Notes: generated by a model from the sequence alone, not told the origin. A stretch of 64,000 nt of DNA from SAR86 cluster bacterium (GCA_016777005.1 JADHSF010000002.1:39195-103194); one strand, 5' to 3'. Shown: positions 42,354-52,177, numbered from the stretch's first letter. Numbers and translations: made by a program.

Positions 42354-44723
42354 ATGTTACTAAACTTAAAGAGATATTTTAGTTGGATGCTAAACAGGAG
42401 ATTAGGGCAATTATTACTAATTTTTCTATGCTTAGTTGTTATGACGCTTTCTAGTCTCAATATTTATGTAGATAGCAAGTTGCCTAATGAAGAGTTGATT
42501 AGAAATATCGAGCTACAAATCCCTTTAAAAATTTATTCTTCTGATAAAAAGCTGATAGGAGAATTCGGAGAAAAAAGAAGAACTGCCTTAAAGTTTGGCG
42601 AAATACCAACTCATTATGTAAATGCAGTTTTAGCAGCCGAAGATGATGATTTCTTTTCACATTCAGGAGTTAGCTACACAGGCCTCTTGAGATCGGTATA
42701 CAGGTTAGTCAAAGCTGGAAGAATACAGGGAGGCGGCAGCACAATAACCATGCAAGTCGCTGGCAATTATCTAACCAGCAGGGATGTAAGTCTTTTTAGA
42801 AAAGTAAAAGATATTTTCTTGGCCTATAGATTAGAAGAAACTTATACAAAAGAAGAAATTTTTGAGTTTTATGTCAATCGTATATTCTTTGGAAATAGGG
42901 CTTATGGCATAGCTGCAGCTAGCGAAGTTTATTATGGCAAATCCTTAACGCAGCTTAATTTAGCACAATGGGCTATGATTGCCGCATTACCAAAAGCACC
43001 TTCTTCCATAAATCCTTTAGTTAATCCTAGCAGGGCATTAATCAGAAGAAACTGGATCCTAAAAAGAATGCTAGATCTAGAGTATATTCATCCTGAGCAG
43101 TTTGAACTAGCAGTAAATGCTTCTCTGACGGCAAATTATTTCGGTTTAGTATCGGAAGTTAAAGCTCCTTATGTTGCTGAAGAGGTTAGGCGATATATGA
43201 TTCAGGAATATGGTCTAAAAGCTTATTCTGAAGGCCTGGAGGTCTTTACAACTATAGATTCCAAGTTCCAAAATTCTGCCACTAAAGCAGTTAAGGAGGG
43301 TTTAGAAAGTTATGATAGGCGTCATGGTTTTAGACAACCAAAAAATATCTCTAACCTATTTCCAGCAAATTTCTTTCGTTTGCCTAAAAAGTCTCAACTA
43401 TTAGAAATTGAAAGCTTTCTTGATGCGGATTCAATAGATACTGTCGATGAGAAGAACTTATCTGAAGTCTTTAAATCTCTAGAATCATATGTTCAAAATA
43501 AAGACAGATTCCTGGCTGTTGTTATAAATCCCAGAGATACCCTTGAAGCTCTAACTAAAACAGGAAAAATTATAAATATTTCTTGGTCTGATGAGTTGAG
43601 TTGGGCAAGGCCCTACATTAGTGAAAATAGAAGAGGAACCAAACCTCGAGGCTTTGAGGATATTCTAAAAGAAGGGGATTTAGTTTGGTTAAAGAGAGAT
43701 GTAGTAACAAATAATATATCTGTTACTCAAGTACCAGAAGCGCAAAGTGCACTTATTTCTTTAGAAGCCAATACAGGATCTATTCTGGCTTTGGTTGGAG
43801 GATATGATTTCTTTTTAAGCAAATTTAATAGAGCTGAACAGGCCTCTCCACTTTTGGGGTCTAACTTTAAACCTTTTTTATATGCCGCGGCCTTCTCCGA
43901 AGGCTTCACGCCAGCCACATTAATTAATGATGCTCCAATAATCTTTGAAGATGATGCTTTAGAAGAAAAATGGAAACCGAGAAATGCAAGCGGGAAGTTT
44001 TTTGGTCCAACCAGGCTTAGAGAAGGTTTACTTCAAAGTAGAAATCTTGTTTCTGTTAGGTTGTTAAGAGAGGTGGGTGTAAATAAAGTTAGAGAATACG
44101 CCGAAAAGTTTGGATTTGATAAGCAAAGGCTTCCTGCTGATTTATCTCTTTCTCTAGGGACTGCATCATTAAATCCTTTAACAAATGCTGCTGCCTATGC
44201 GGTCTTTGCAAATGGCGGTAAAAAAATTGAACCTTATGTGATAGATAAAATTGTAGATAGAGCGGGTAAGATTTTATTTAAAAAACAAGTAAAAGAAACA
44301 CAGCAAGTAATAGACTCCAGGATAGCCTTCATTATCACGGATATCTTAAAAGAAGCAGCTGCTAGAGGAACGGCCAAGAAGATTTCCGCATTAAATCGTA
44401 AAGATTTTGCTGGCAAAACAGGGACAACTAATAAAGCAGAAAGTACATGGTTCACAGGCTACAATGAAAAAATAGTGACTTCGGTCTGGATGGGATTTGA
44501 CCAACCTAAAAGCTTAGGCGATAGAGAATTTGGCTCTTCAACAGCTCTTCCGATCTGGATGGATTATAAGAAAGAAATTATCGATCTGATCCCAATAACC
44601 AACACTATGCCACCACAAGGATTATCTATAGTTAAAATTGATAGAGTATCAGGAGGTTTAGCATCGGACGAAAGTAGTGATCCTATTTTTGAATATTTTT
44701 TAGAGGAGAATTTGCCTAATTAG
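42354..44723 (+). CDS. mrcA: penicillin-binding protein 1A
   Basis: Second class A bifunctional PBP in the window, 789 residues. An N-terminal membrane anchor (LGQLLLIFLCLVVMTL) precedes the glycosyltransferase domain with AAEDDDFFSHSGVSY and GGSTITMQVAGN; the transpeptidase has SNFK (Ser503), SRN in LLQSRNLVSVR and KTGTTN. The inserted region before the SNFK motif and the pairing with aroK mark it as PBP1a. Start at ATG 42354; an in-frame ATG at 42387 would shorten the cytoplasmic tail. The stop interlocks with slmA in CTAATTAG. Confidence 0.95.
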   Translation: MLLNLKRYFSWMLNRRLGQLLLIFLCLVVMTLSSLNIYVDSKLPNEELIRNIELQIPLKIYSSDKKLIGEFGEKRRTALKFGEIPTHYVNAVLAAEDDDFFSHSGVSYTGLLRSVYRLVKAGRIQGGGSTITMQVAGNYLTSRDVSLFRKVKDIFLAYRLEETYTKEEIFEFYVNRIFFGNRAYGIAAASEVYYGKSLTQLNLAQWAMIAALPKAPSSINPLVNPSRALIRRNWILKRMLDLEYIHPEQFELAVNASLTANYFGLVSEVKAPYVAEEVRRYMIQEYGLKAYSEGLEVFTTIDSKFQNSATKAVKEGLESYDRRHGFRQPKNISNLFPANFFRLPKKSQLLEIESFLDADSIDTVDEKNLSEVFKSLESYVQNKDRFLAVVINPRDTLEALTKTGKIINISWSDELSWARPYISENRRGTKPRGFEDILKEGDLVWLKRDVVTNNISVTQVPEAQSALISLEANTGSILALVGGYDFFLSKFNRAEQASPLLGSNFKPFLYAAAFSEGFTPATLINDAPIIFEDDALEEKWKPRNASGKFFGPTRLREGLLQSRNLVSVRLLREVGVNKVREYAEKFGFDKQRLPADLSLSLGTASLNPLTNAAAYAVFANGGKKIEPYVIDKIVDRAGKILFKKQVKETQQVIDSRIAFIITDILKEAAARGTAKKISALNRKDFAGKTGTTNKAESTWFTGYNEKIVTSVWMGFDQPKSLGDREFGSSTALPIWMDYKKEIIDLIPITNTMPPQGLSIVKIDRVSGGLASDESSDPIFEYFLEENLPN

Positions 44724-45303
44724 CTGCTAAAGAATTGATTAAGAATGTAAATTGATCATTTATTCTCTTAGAAGGGGAGTCTTGAAATCCAGATCTTACA
44801 AACTGCTGAATAATGCCTTCAGAGCAAGCAAGAAGTAAGTTTGCAGCAGATGCAGTTGGTAATTCCAGTTTCTTTTTTGTTTCTTGTTCGTACTTTTGCA
44901 AGTTTTGTTTAATAAGTAATTCTATTTTGGACATCATTTGTCCTATTCTTTCATCAAGGCTTGTTTCATCAACTGAAAAAGCTTCTCGAGTGAGCAGCCT
45001 TGCTAATCCGGGATTCTTTTCACTGAAGGTTACTAAGAGAATAAGTATTTTTTTTGTTTTCTCTAATTCATCTCCATCAGATGAATTAATGTTAGCAATT
45101 AAATCAAAAATATTTTTTTCACAAAAATCTACTAGACCGGAATAAATTTTTCTTTTACTAGGAAAATGTCTATATATGGCTGCTTCTGTAATACCACACT
45201 CTTTAGAGAGTAGAGAAGTTGTAATCTTTACAGGGCCCTTTTCACCTAGCATCTTTGCTAAGTTTTGCATGATATCTAATTGCCGAGGTTTGAGTTGCTC
45301 CAT
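44716..45303 (-). CDS. slmA: nucleoid occlusion factor SlmA (TetR family)
   Basis: DNA-binding protein that blocks FtsZ assembly over the chromosome. The 195 residues show the TetR-type helix-turn-helix GITEAAIYRHFPSKRKIY and SlmA-specific NPGLARLLTREAF and IQQFVRSGF, close to E. coli NPGLTRILTGHAL and RFVRSEF. It follows argB by 9 bp in the leftward operon algC-argB-slmA, the same neighbourhood as in pseudomonads, which supports SlmA over an ordinary TetR repressor. Confidence 0.92.
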   Translation of the reverse strand: MEQLKPRQLDIMQNLAKMLGEKGPVKITTSLLSKECGITEAAIYRHFPSKRKIYSGLVDFCEKNIFDLIANINSSDGDELEKTKKILILLVTFSEKNPGLARLLTREAFSVDETSLDERIGQMMSKIELLIKQNLQKYEQETKKKLELPTASAANLLLACSEGIIQQFVRSGFQDSPSKRINDQFTFLINSLAAN

Positions 45304-45312
45304 ATTCTCAAA

Positions 45313-46176
45313 TTAGCTTATCATAGTTCCTACGCCTTCCTCAGTAAGGACTTCTAGTAGAACAGCATGAGGCACTCTTCCATCAATGATATGGCATGAC
45401 TTAACCCCATTTCTTCTTGCATCAAGTGCCGCCGAAAGCTTTGGAGTCATGCCTCCTTTTATAAATTTTTCTTTAAGAATTTTTTGACCTTTGGTCAATG
45501 AAATCTTTGAGATCAATTTATTATCTGAATCTCCAATACCTTTAACGTCAGTTAGAAGTATTAGTTTTTCAGCATTGATAGCTTGAGCAACTTCACCGGC
45601 CACTTCATCTGCATTGATATTTAGATATTCATTATTTTTTGCTTTACCTATTGGTGCAATTACTGGAATAAGACCCTTGTTAAGTATTGTTTTAAGTTCA
45701 CTAGTCATAACCTTATCAACGTTACCTACCAGACCTAAATCAACTCCATCTTGAAAAGATTTTTTAGATGCTCTAATGATTTGATATTTATTATGATTAA
45801 AGGAAATTGAATTAGCCCCATGTTGCTTGATAAGCCTTACTATCTCAGTATTAATCTGAGTCCCAAGTACTTTTTTTACAATATTCATTGTGGCTTTATT
45901 TGTTACTCTTAATCCATTTTCAAATTTAGTATCTATGCCTGCTTTTTTGAGTTCTTCTCCTATTTGAGGACCTCCGCCGTGAATAATTACAGGTTTCATG
46001 CCCACAAGTCTCATAAGGGCTATATCTCTAGAAAAGTTTTCCTTTAGAAGCCGGTCTGTCATCGCAGCCCCGCCATACTTTACTACAATAATTTTATCTT
46101 TAAATTTACGTATATATGGCAGTCCTTCGCTTAAGACGGAGGCTATGTTTTCTGCTTGTTTTCTTGAAATTGTCAT
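45313..46176 (-). CDS. argB: acetylglutamate kinase
   Basis: Phosphorylates N-acetylglutamate, the step before ArgC. The 287-residue product has the amino-acid-kinase motifs VVKYGGAAMTD, VIIHGGGPQIGEELKKAG, ININADEVAGEVAQAI in part as NINADEVAGEVAQA, and KGGMTPKLSAALDA. The N-terminal helix (RKQAENIASVLSEGLPYI) suggests the hexameric, arginine-inhibited type, which fits lineages where the pathway is regulated at this step. It starts 2 bp after algC. Confidence 0.95.
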   Translation of the reverse strand: MTISRKQAENIASVLSEGLPYIRKFKDKIIVVKYGGAAMTDRLLKENFSRDIALMRLVGMKPVIIHGGGPQIGEELKKAGIDTKFENGLRVTNKATMNIVKKVLGTQINTEIVRLIKQHGANSISFNHNKYQIIRASKKSFQDGVDLGLVGNVDKVMTSELKTILNKGLIPVIAPIGKAKNNEYLNINADEVAGEVAQAINAEKLILLTDVKGIGDSDNKLISKISLTKGQKILKEKFIKGGMTPKLSAALDARRNGVKSCHIIDGRVPHAVLLEVLTEEGVGTMIS

Positions 46177-46178
46177 AA

Positions 46179-47561
46179 TTAAAAATCTTCAATGTCACTT
46201 TTTATCTTTTTGAGATTATCTGAAAATATTTTTTTAATATCATGTAAATCATGTTCAGTCTCAGCCTCAAATCTAAGCACCAATACAGGGGAAGTGTTTG
46301 ATGCTCTGAGTAAGCCCCATCCTCTATCAAATTCAACTCTTATTCCATCTATAGAAATTATATTTGCGCTATCAAAGTTAGAATGACTTTTGAACTTTTC
46401 AACTATCTCAAACTTTTCTTCATCTGTAGATTTAATATTAATTTCAGGAGTGGAAACCATACTAGGAATAGATGCAAAAATGTCTTCTTCTGAATTTGCT
46501 AAGATCTCAAGCATTCTAGCTCCGGCATAAATTCCATCATCGAATCCAGGCCATCTATCATTAAAAAATATGTGTCCACTCATTTCCCCTCCCAGAAAAG
46601 CTTCCTGTTCTCTAATTTCTTTTTTAATGAAGGTATGACCGGTTTTGCAAATTATAGGCTCCCCACCTAGACTTTCAATTTCATCAGAAAGTAATTTTGA
46701 ACATTTAACATCAAAAACTATCTTAGCCTTAGGGTGTTCACTAATTATTTGTCTTGAGAATAGTATCATCTGCATATCCGGATAAATCATATCTCCCTTG
46801 GAAGAGATAACTCCAAGCCTGTCAGCATCGCCATCGAATGCGAGTCCTATTTTTAAATGATTATCTTGAACTACCTCTATGAGATCTTTTACATTCTCTG
46901 GTTTGGAAGGGTCAGGGTGATGATTAGGGAAATTTCCATCAGGAGCACCAAAGAGTTCAGTAACATTACAGCCTAATCGTTCATAAACTTCCTTGGCTAC
47001 AACACCGGCAGCTCCATTTCCACAATCTATTGCAATATCTAGACTTTTACTTAACTCTATATTTTTAAGAATTCTCTCTATATAAGTCTCTTTGATGTCT
47101 TTAGTTATTAACGCACCATGTCCTTCCAGAAATAATTGATTCAACATCCTATCTCTCAATAAAAGAATTTCTTCAGTTGAAGTTGAATGATTATGGAAGA
47201 CAATCTTAAAGCCATTGTATTCTCCCGGATTATGGCTTCCTGTAATCACCACACCACTCGAAGAGTTAAGTTCAAAAGTGGCATGATAAAACATGGGACT
47301 TGTAACTATTCCTATGTTCATTACATTACATCCAGTAGATAGAACTCCTGTTGAAAGCCATTTAAAAATTTCAGGACTCGACAGTCTTCCGTCTCTTCCT
47401 ATGATGAAATGATCTTCACCCCTTTCTAGACTCTCTGATCCAAGTGCCTTACCAAGATTAAAAACTACATCTTCAGAAAGATCCTTAAATGCGATTCCTC
47501 TTATGTCATTCGCTCTAAATATATTTTGATTTAATTGCACGGCATGATTATATCCGCTCAA
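46179..47561 (-). CDS. algC: phosphomannomutase/phosphoglucomutase
   Basis: Interconverts hexose 1- and 6-phosphates, supplying sugar nucleotides for LPS and other glycans. The 460 residues show the active-site serine loop VITGSHNPGEYNGFKI, the metal loop AFDGDADRLG, the sugar-binding GGEMSGH and the phosphate-binding RASNTSPVLVLRFEAE. Length and the argB-slmA neighbours match AlgC of pseudomonads. It starts the leftward operon; the divergent ilvE begins about 70 bp away across an inverted repeat. Confidence 0.93.
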   Translation of the reverse strand: MSGYNHAVQLNQNIFRANDIRGIAFKDLSEDVVFNLGKALGSESLERGEDHFIIGRDGRLSSPEIFKWLSTGVLSTGCNVMNIGIVTSPMFYHATFELNSSSGVVITGSHNPGEYNGFKIVFHNHSTSTEEILLLRDRMLNQLFLEGHGALITKDIKETYIERILKNIELSKSLDIAIDCGNGAAGVVAKEVYERLGCNVTELFGAPDGNFPNHHPDPSKPENVKDLIEVVQDNHLKIGLAFDGDADRLGVISSKGDMIYPDMQMILFSRQIISEHPKAKIVFDVKCSKLLSDEIESLGGEPIICKTGHTFIKKEIREQEAFLGGEMSGHIFFNDRWPGFDDGIYAGARMLEILANSEEDIFASIPSMVSTPEINIKSTDEEKFEIVEKFKSHSNFDSANIISIDGIRVEFDRGWGLLRASNTSPVLVLRFEAETEHDLHDIKKIFSDNLKKIKSDIEDF

Positions 47562-47573
47562 TAATCTATTTTG

Positions 47574-47597
47574 TCTATATAAAATAATTTATATAGA
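47574..47597. repeat. perfect inverted repeat between algC and ilvE
   Basis: Two 10-base arms, TCTATATAAA and TTTATATAGA, flank a 4-base centre ATAA. The site lies in the divergent spacer 13 bases from the algC start and 37 from the ilvE ATG, followed by an A-rich stretch. It could be an operator, or part of two back-to-back promoters since TATATAA occurs on both strands; the sequence alone does not decide. Confidence 0.45.
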
Positions 47598-47633
47598 TAG
47601 AATATAGAAAAAAAAGAGGTATTGATTTTGGAT

Positions 47634-48548
47634 ATGTCAAAAATAAATGGAAAAATCTGGTTCGATGGTGAAATGATTGATTGGCAAGATGCGAACACGC
47701 ATTTATTGACTCATACACTTCATTATGGACTCGGTGTTTTCGAGGGAGTAAGGGCATATGATACTGATAAAGGTCCTTCAATTTTCAGACTTTTAGATCA
47801 CACGGATCGTCTATTTAAATCAGCCGCTACGGTAAATATGGAAATTCCATATTCAAAAGATATTATCAATAAAGCCCATGTTGGTGTCGTTAAAGAGAAT
47901 ATGCTGCAAGAGGGTTATATCAGACCCATGTGTTTTTATGGTTCTGAAGGAATGGGCTTAAGAGCAGATAATTTAAAAGTGCATACTATGGTCGCAGCCT
48001 GGGAGTGGCCTTCATACATGGAACCTGAAGCTCGGGAAAACGGAATAAAGGTAAAATTATCATCTTATAAGAGACAAGTTGGGAATCCAGTATCTAACGC
48101 CAAAGTAAATGGTAATTATGTCCATTCTATAGTTGCATTAAATGAAGCTCTGGAGGGTGGATTTGATGAAGCCTTAATGCTTGATGCTGAAGGATTTGTA
48201 GCTGAAGGAAGTGGTGAAAACTTTTTTATAGTGAAGGATGATATTGTCTACTCTCCTAAATTGGATGCATGCTTGGATGGCATTACAAGAAGAACTATCA
48301 TTTCCCTAGCCGATGAATTAGGTATTAATTTTGTAGAAAAAAAATTGACTGTAGAGGATGTTCTCGAGGCTGATGAATCTTTCTTTTCTGGAACCGCTGC
48401 TGAGGTTGTTCCAATCAACTCACTTGATAATAAGGCCATTGGTTCTGGCCCAAGGGGTCCTGTTACGGAATTGCTGCAGCGAACATACTTTGAGCAAGTA
48501 AGAGGAAACAGGGACTCTAACCTTACCTGGCATACCTTTATAGACTAG
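47634..48548 (+). CDS. ilvE: branched-chain amino acid aminotransferase
   Basis: PLP-dependent class IV transaminase for the last step of Val, Leu and Ile synthesis. The 304-residue protein begins KINGKIWFDGEMIDWQDA and has HYGLGVFEGVRAYD, the PLP-lysine region NAKVNGNYVHS and EGFVAEGSGENFF. The ATG at 47634 matches family starts; upstream in-frame TTG codons at 47622 and 47628 exist, and AGAGG at 47615-47619 is better spaced for the TTG at 47628, so the start is uncertain by two codons. waaF follows after 5 bp. Confidence 0.94.
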   Translation: MSKINGKIWFDGEMIDWQDANTHLLTHTLHYGLGVFEGVRAYDTDKGPSIFRLLDHTDRLFKSAATVNMEIPYSKDIINKAHVGVVKENMLQEGYIRPMCFYGSEGMGLRADNLKVHTMVAAWEWPSYMEPEARENGIKVKLSSYKRQVGNPVSNAKVNGNYVHSIVALNEALEGGFDEALMLDAEGFVAEGSGENFFIVKDDIVYSPKLDACLDGITRRTIISLADELGINFVEKKLTVEDVLEADESFFSGTAAEVVPINSLDNKAIGSGPRGPVTELLQRTYFEQVRGNRDSNLTWHTFID

Positions 48549-48553
48549 AACTT

Positions 48554-49576
48554 ATGAGGATCTTAATCATAGGACCATCCTGGGTTGGGGATTCTGTAAT
48601 GGCTCAAAGCCTTTATAAAAGACTTAAGAGCGAAGATCCTTCTTGTCAGATCGATGTGCTTGCACCTTCTTGGTCACTGCCACTATTGGGTCGCATGTCC
48701 GAAGTAAAAGATTCAATAAAATCTCCTTTTATTCATGGAGACTTCAAACCTTTGGCTAGATATAGATTCGCACAAACTATAAAAGAATCTTGTTATGACC
48801 GAGCCATCCTTTTAACAAATTCTTTAAAATCTTCCCTGATACCCTTCTTTGCTGATATACCTATTAGGACTGGTTGGTTAGGAGAAGTTAGATATGGTTT
48901 AGTAAACGATATTAGAGTTTTGGATGAAAATATTCAGTATTTAATGATCGAAAAATTTTCAGCTCTATCAATTAACAAGATTGATTATCAGTTAGCTAAT
49001 TTATCTTTTCCTTCACTTGCAGTTGATTCAAGCAATCAGGCGTTGAAGTTCAAACTATTCAATATTAATCCTGAATTGCCTACTATTGGTATTTGCCCAG
49101 GTGCTGAATTCGGACCGGCTAAGAAATGGCCTGCCTCATATTATGCCGATATAGCACTAAATTACATTGAGAAGGGATGGAATGTTATCTGTTTTGGCTC
49201 AGAAAATGATAAACAAACTGGAGCAGAGATATGTAAAGAAAATGATTTATCAAAATCAGAAAATTTCCATAATATTATTGGTAGAACAGATCTTCTGGAT
49301 GCGATTGATCTATTATCATTTTGTAAAATTGTTGTCACTAATGATTCAGGATTAATGCATATCGCTGCTGCAGTAAGCACTCCTTTAGTAGCTCTTTATG
49401 GACCCTCATCGCCTGAATATACTCCCCCTTTAATAAATCAAAAAGTGGTATTAAGAAAAATGGATGGCTATGATAAAACCAGAAGTGGAGACTTAGAATC
49501 AGGCTATCATCCCTCTCTTTTATCTATAAAACCTGATGAAGTTATGAATGCTCTTAAAGGGCTTTGGGACTCATGA
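48554..49576 (+). CDS. waaF: ADP-heptose:LPS heptosyltransferase II
   Basis: GT9 enzyme adding the second heptose to the LPS inner core at the cytoplasmic membrane. The 340 residues match E. coli WaaF closely: LIIGPSWVGDSVMAQSLYKR, GWLGEVRYGL, CPGAEFGPAKKWP, VTNDSGLMHIAAA and ALYGPSSPEYTPP. It starts a run of five rightward genes with 1-14 bp overlaps or 2-bp gaps. The waaC gene (heptosyltransferase I), often next to waaF, is not present here. Confidence 0.95.
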   Translation: MRILIIGPSWVGDSVMAQSLYKRLKSEDPSCQIDVLAPSWSLPLLGRMSEVKDSIKSPFIHGDFKPLARYRFAQTIKESCYDRAILLTNSLKSSLIPFFADIPIRTGWLGEVRYGLVNDIRVLDENIQYLMIEKFSALSINKIDYQLANLSFPSLAVDSSNQALKFKLFNINPELPTIGICPGAEFGPAKKWPASYYADIALNYIEKGWNVICFGSENDKQTGAEICKENDLSKSENFHNIIGRTDLLDAIDLLSFCKIVVTNDSGLMHIAAAVSTPLVALYGPSSPEYTPPLINQKVVLRKMDGYDKTRSGDLESGYHPSLLSIKPDEVMNALKGLWDS

Positions 49577-50670
49577 AAAAAATAGCAATTCTCTTATATA
49601 GATATTTTCCTTATGGAGGGTTGCAGAAAGATTTCTTGGCAACAGCTAAAGAACTTCTTTCAAGGGGTCACGAATTAAAGATTTTTACCAGAAGTTGGGA
49701 AGGTGATATTCCAGAAGGCTTGAATGTAATGCAATTGGGAGAAGCTGGTTTTACAAATCACTCGAGGAATGAAAAATTTGTAAAAAAAGTATTTGACGAA
49801 ATTAATAAATACTCGCCTGAGATTATTTTTGGGTTCAATAAGATACCGGGCCTTGATTTATATTTTGCTGCTGATACCTGTTTTGCAAAGCAAGCTCATA
49901 ATAAAAATACCCTTCAAAAGTATACAAAAAGATTTAAACAATCTTTGGAGTATGAAAATCTTGTATTTTCTAAAGCATCCAATACTCAAACGCTTCTTCT
50001 TAACGAGAATCAATATGATGACTTTAAAACCATCTATTCAACACAATCAGAAAGGATGACAATTATCCCGCCGGGGATCGCTAGCAATTGGAATCATGAG
50101 AAAAATATTAATTTACATAACTTATTTGGAATACCGAGAGAAGATAAAATTATTCTATTTGTCGGATCAGATTTTTCTCGAAAAGGTCTTGATCGAGCAA
50201 TATTGGGGTTAAATCATTTACAACGTACTTCTATTGACTCATCGCTAATTGTTATTGGAGATGACGATAAGAGGCCTTTTTTAAATTCCGTTAAAGAGCA
50301 CTCACTAAATAATAAGGTTTTCTTTCTTGGACCTAGAGATGATGTGGCTTCCTTCATGAAATCAGCTGATTTATTAGTACATCCTGCTAGGGAAGAGGCA
50401 GCAGGAAATATAATAATTGAAGCGATGGTTTCTGGATTGCCCTCTATAGTTTCAAAAGAGGTTGGCTTTTCAAGTGAGGTGAAAAAATTCAATGCCGGAG
50501 CAGTTTTAGATAACCTATTTTCTCAACACGAGTTCAATAAACTCCTTGAAGAGACTATTCAAGATGAAAGACTATCATTTATAAAGAATGAGATTAGTTG
50601 CTTAAGAGATGATGATTATTTTTTCTCTAGGTTTAGATTTATTGCTAATTTCATTGAAGAAAGGTTCTGA
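49573..50670 (+). CDS. waaG: LPS core glycosyltransferase WaaG
   Basis: GT4-family transferase expected to add the first hexose to heptose II. The 365 residues start KKIAILLYRYFPYGGLQKDF, the WaaG N-terminal signature, and include ADTCFAKQAH, VGSDFSRKGLDR and the nucleotide-sugar motif EEAAGNIIIEAMVSGLP. The ATG at 49573 overlaps the waaF stop (ATGA) and is preferred to the TTG at 49564. The sugar transferred is inferred from the family. Confidence 0.92.
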   Translation: MKKIAILLYRYFPYGGLQKDFLATAKELLSRGHELKIFTRSWEGDIPEGLNVMQLGEAGFTNHSRNEKFVKKVFDEINKYSPEIIFGFNKIPGLDLYFAADTCFAKQAHNKNTLQKYTKRFKQSLEYENLVFSKASNTQTLLLNENQYDDFKTIYSTQSERMTIIPPGIASNWNHEKNINLHNLFGIPREDKIILFVGSDFSRKGLDRAILGLNHLQRTSIDSSLIVIGDDDKRPFLNSVKEHSLNNKVFFLGPRDDVASFMKSADLLVHPAREEAAGNIIIEAMVSGLPSIVSKEVGFSSEVKKFNAGAVLDNLFSQHEFNKLLEETIQDERLSFIKNEISCLRDDDYFFSRFRFIANFIEERF

Positions 50671-52175
50671 TGAAGGGAATTAAAATTATAGATGAAAGCT
50701 TAGTAGATTTTTTTGGTGATAATGAACCATTCTCCTTTGCCGAGAATTTAGAAGGAGAAATTTATAGGAAATATGAAAATCGGACTACTAAGAGATTTCA
50801 AAATTTTCAGAAAAATTATTTCCTTAAATTTCATGGTCCAGTTGGGTGGGCAGAAATATTCAAGAATCTCATACAACTAAAAACACCTGTTGTAGGTGCC
50901 TTGAGGGAATATGAAGCATTATCTCATTTAGATAAGAATCAAATACAGGCTCCCCAAATAAAAGCCTTTGGAAATAAGGGTCTTAATCCAGCAAATTCTT
51001 TTTCATTTCTTATTACTGAAGAACTTTATGACACCATTTCTCTTGAAGATTTTTTCTTAGAAGGACTTCATAAACAATTATCCCCTCCTCAAAACAGGAA
51101 GCTCATAGAGTCTGTGGCAGATTTAATTCGAAGAATGCATTTAAGTGGACTAAATCATCGTGATCTATATCTGTGTCATCTCCATATAAAAAAAGAAATT
51201 AATTTTGATAATATCGAGATTTATCTCATAGATCTTCATCGCGCCCAGATTCGTTCTGAAGTTCCTGAAAGATGGCTAGTAAAGGACTTGGGTGGTTTTT
51301 TTCACTCGATATTGCAATTCAATCTTTCTGAGAAAGACTTTTACAGATTCATGATGTCTTATTATCAATGTTCTTTAAGAGAGTTGATCAAAAATCATCA
51401 AAATCTAATTACTAAAATCTTAAAAAGATCATTTTCTATGTATCTGAATCCTCTGCTTAAAGATTTTTCTTTAAGATCTTCTAAGAAAATATCTGAAAAC
51501 AGCCCTTATCTCAAAAAGGTAGAGCAATCTCATAGATGGATATCCAAAAGAAATATACAAATTGAAAGCTTTATGAAGCTTTTTTCAGATGAAAGTTTAT
51601 TACTTAAGAGTGGAGAAGTAATTAAGAATGAAAAGGGACATTTAATAGTTAAAGTAAAAGTGCTAGATCAAAATTATTATATTAAGAAATATAGAATAAA
51701 AGGTTTCCTGCATGGAGTATCTAGGCTATTCAGGAGAACTCGGGCTTATAATTCCTGGATATCCTCTCATTGGATTAATGCTTTAGGCGTAAGGACTGCT
51801 GAACCGGTTTTGCTATTCGAAAATAATGGAATATTAGGAGCCAAGACTTCTTACTTCGTTACTGAAGAAGTATTGGGTAACAGATTAGATAAAGCACTGG
51901 AGCAAGGTATAAATACAGATTTTGTTACTTCTAAGATTCAAGCTTTTTTTAAAAGAATGGGCTGGATCGAATTGCGACATGGAGATGCAAAAACTGCAAA
52001 CTTTTTTATAGATCATAAGGGATTAGTAGTATTTGATCTTGATATAGCAGGGAAGGGTTTTTCTAGCTTCTTCAATAAAAGAGCAATTTATCGCGATAAA
52101 ATGAGAATACTTAGAAGCTTAGATGATATTAACGAAGTACAATCAAAGTTATCTAAAAGATTACTTCGGAGTTAA
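50670..52175 (+). CDS. waaP: LPS core heptose kinase: fused WaaP and second kinase
   Basis: A 501-residue protein holding two small protein-kinase-like domains. Residues 1-260 are WaaP-like, with Lys53, the catalytic loop HRDLYLCHLHI (Asp165) and the metal site IDLHRAQ (Asp189). From about 300 a second kinase follows, with HGDAKTANFFID (Asp439) and VVFDLDIAG (Asp456). WaaP phosphorylates heptose I; in Pseudomonas a further putative LPS kinase is encoded as a separate gene beside waaP. Here the two appear as one chain. TGATG couples it to waaG. Confidence 0.85.
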   Translation: MKGIKIIDESLVDFFGDNEPFSFAENLEGEIYRKYENRTTKRFQNFQKNYFLKFHGPVGWAEIFKNLIQLKTPVVGALREYEALSHLDKNQIQAPQIKAFGNKGLNPANSFSFLITEELYDTISLEDFFLEGLHKQLSPPQNRKLIESVADLIRRMHLSGLNHRDLYLCHLHIKKEINFDNIEIYLIDLHRAQIRSEVPERWLVKDLGGFFHSILQFNLSEKDFYRFMMSYYQCSLRELIKNHQNLITKILKRSFSMYLNPLLKDFSLRSSKKISENSPYLKKVEQSHRWISKRNIQIESFMKLFSDESLLLKSGEVIKNEKGHLIVKVKVLDQNYYIKKYRIKGFLHGVSRLFRRTRAYNSWISSHWINALGVRTAEPVLLFENNGILGAKTSYFVTEEVLGNRLDKALEQGINTDFVTSKIQAFFKRMGWIELRHGDAKTANFFIDHKGLVVFDLDIAGKGFSSFFNKRAIYRDKMRILRSLDDINEVQSKLSKRLLRS

Positions 52176-52177
52176 CC

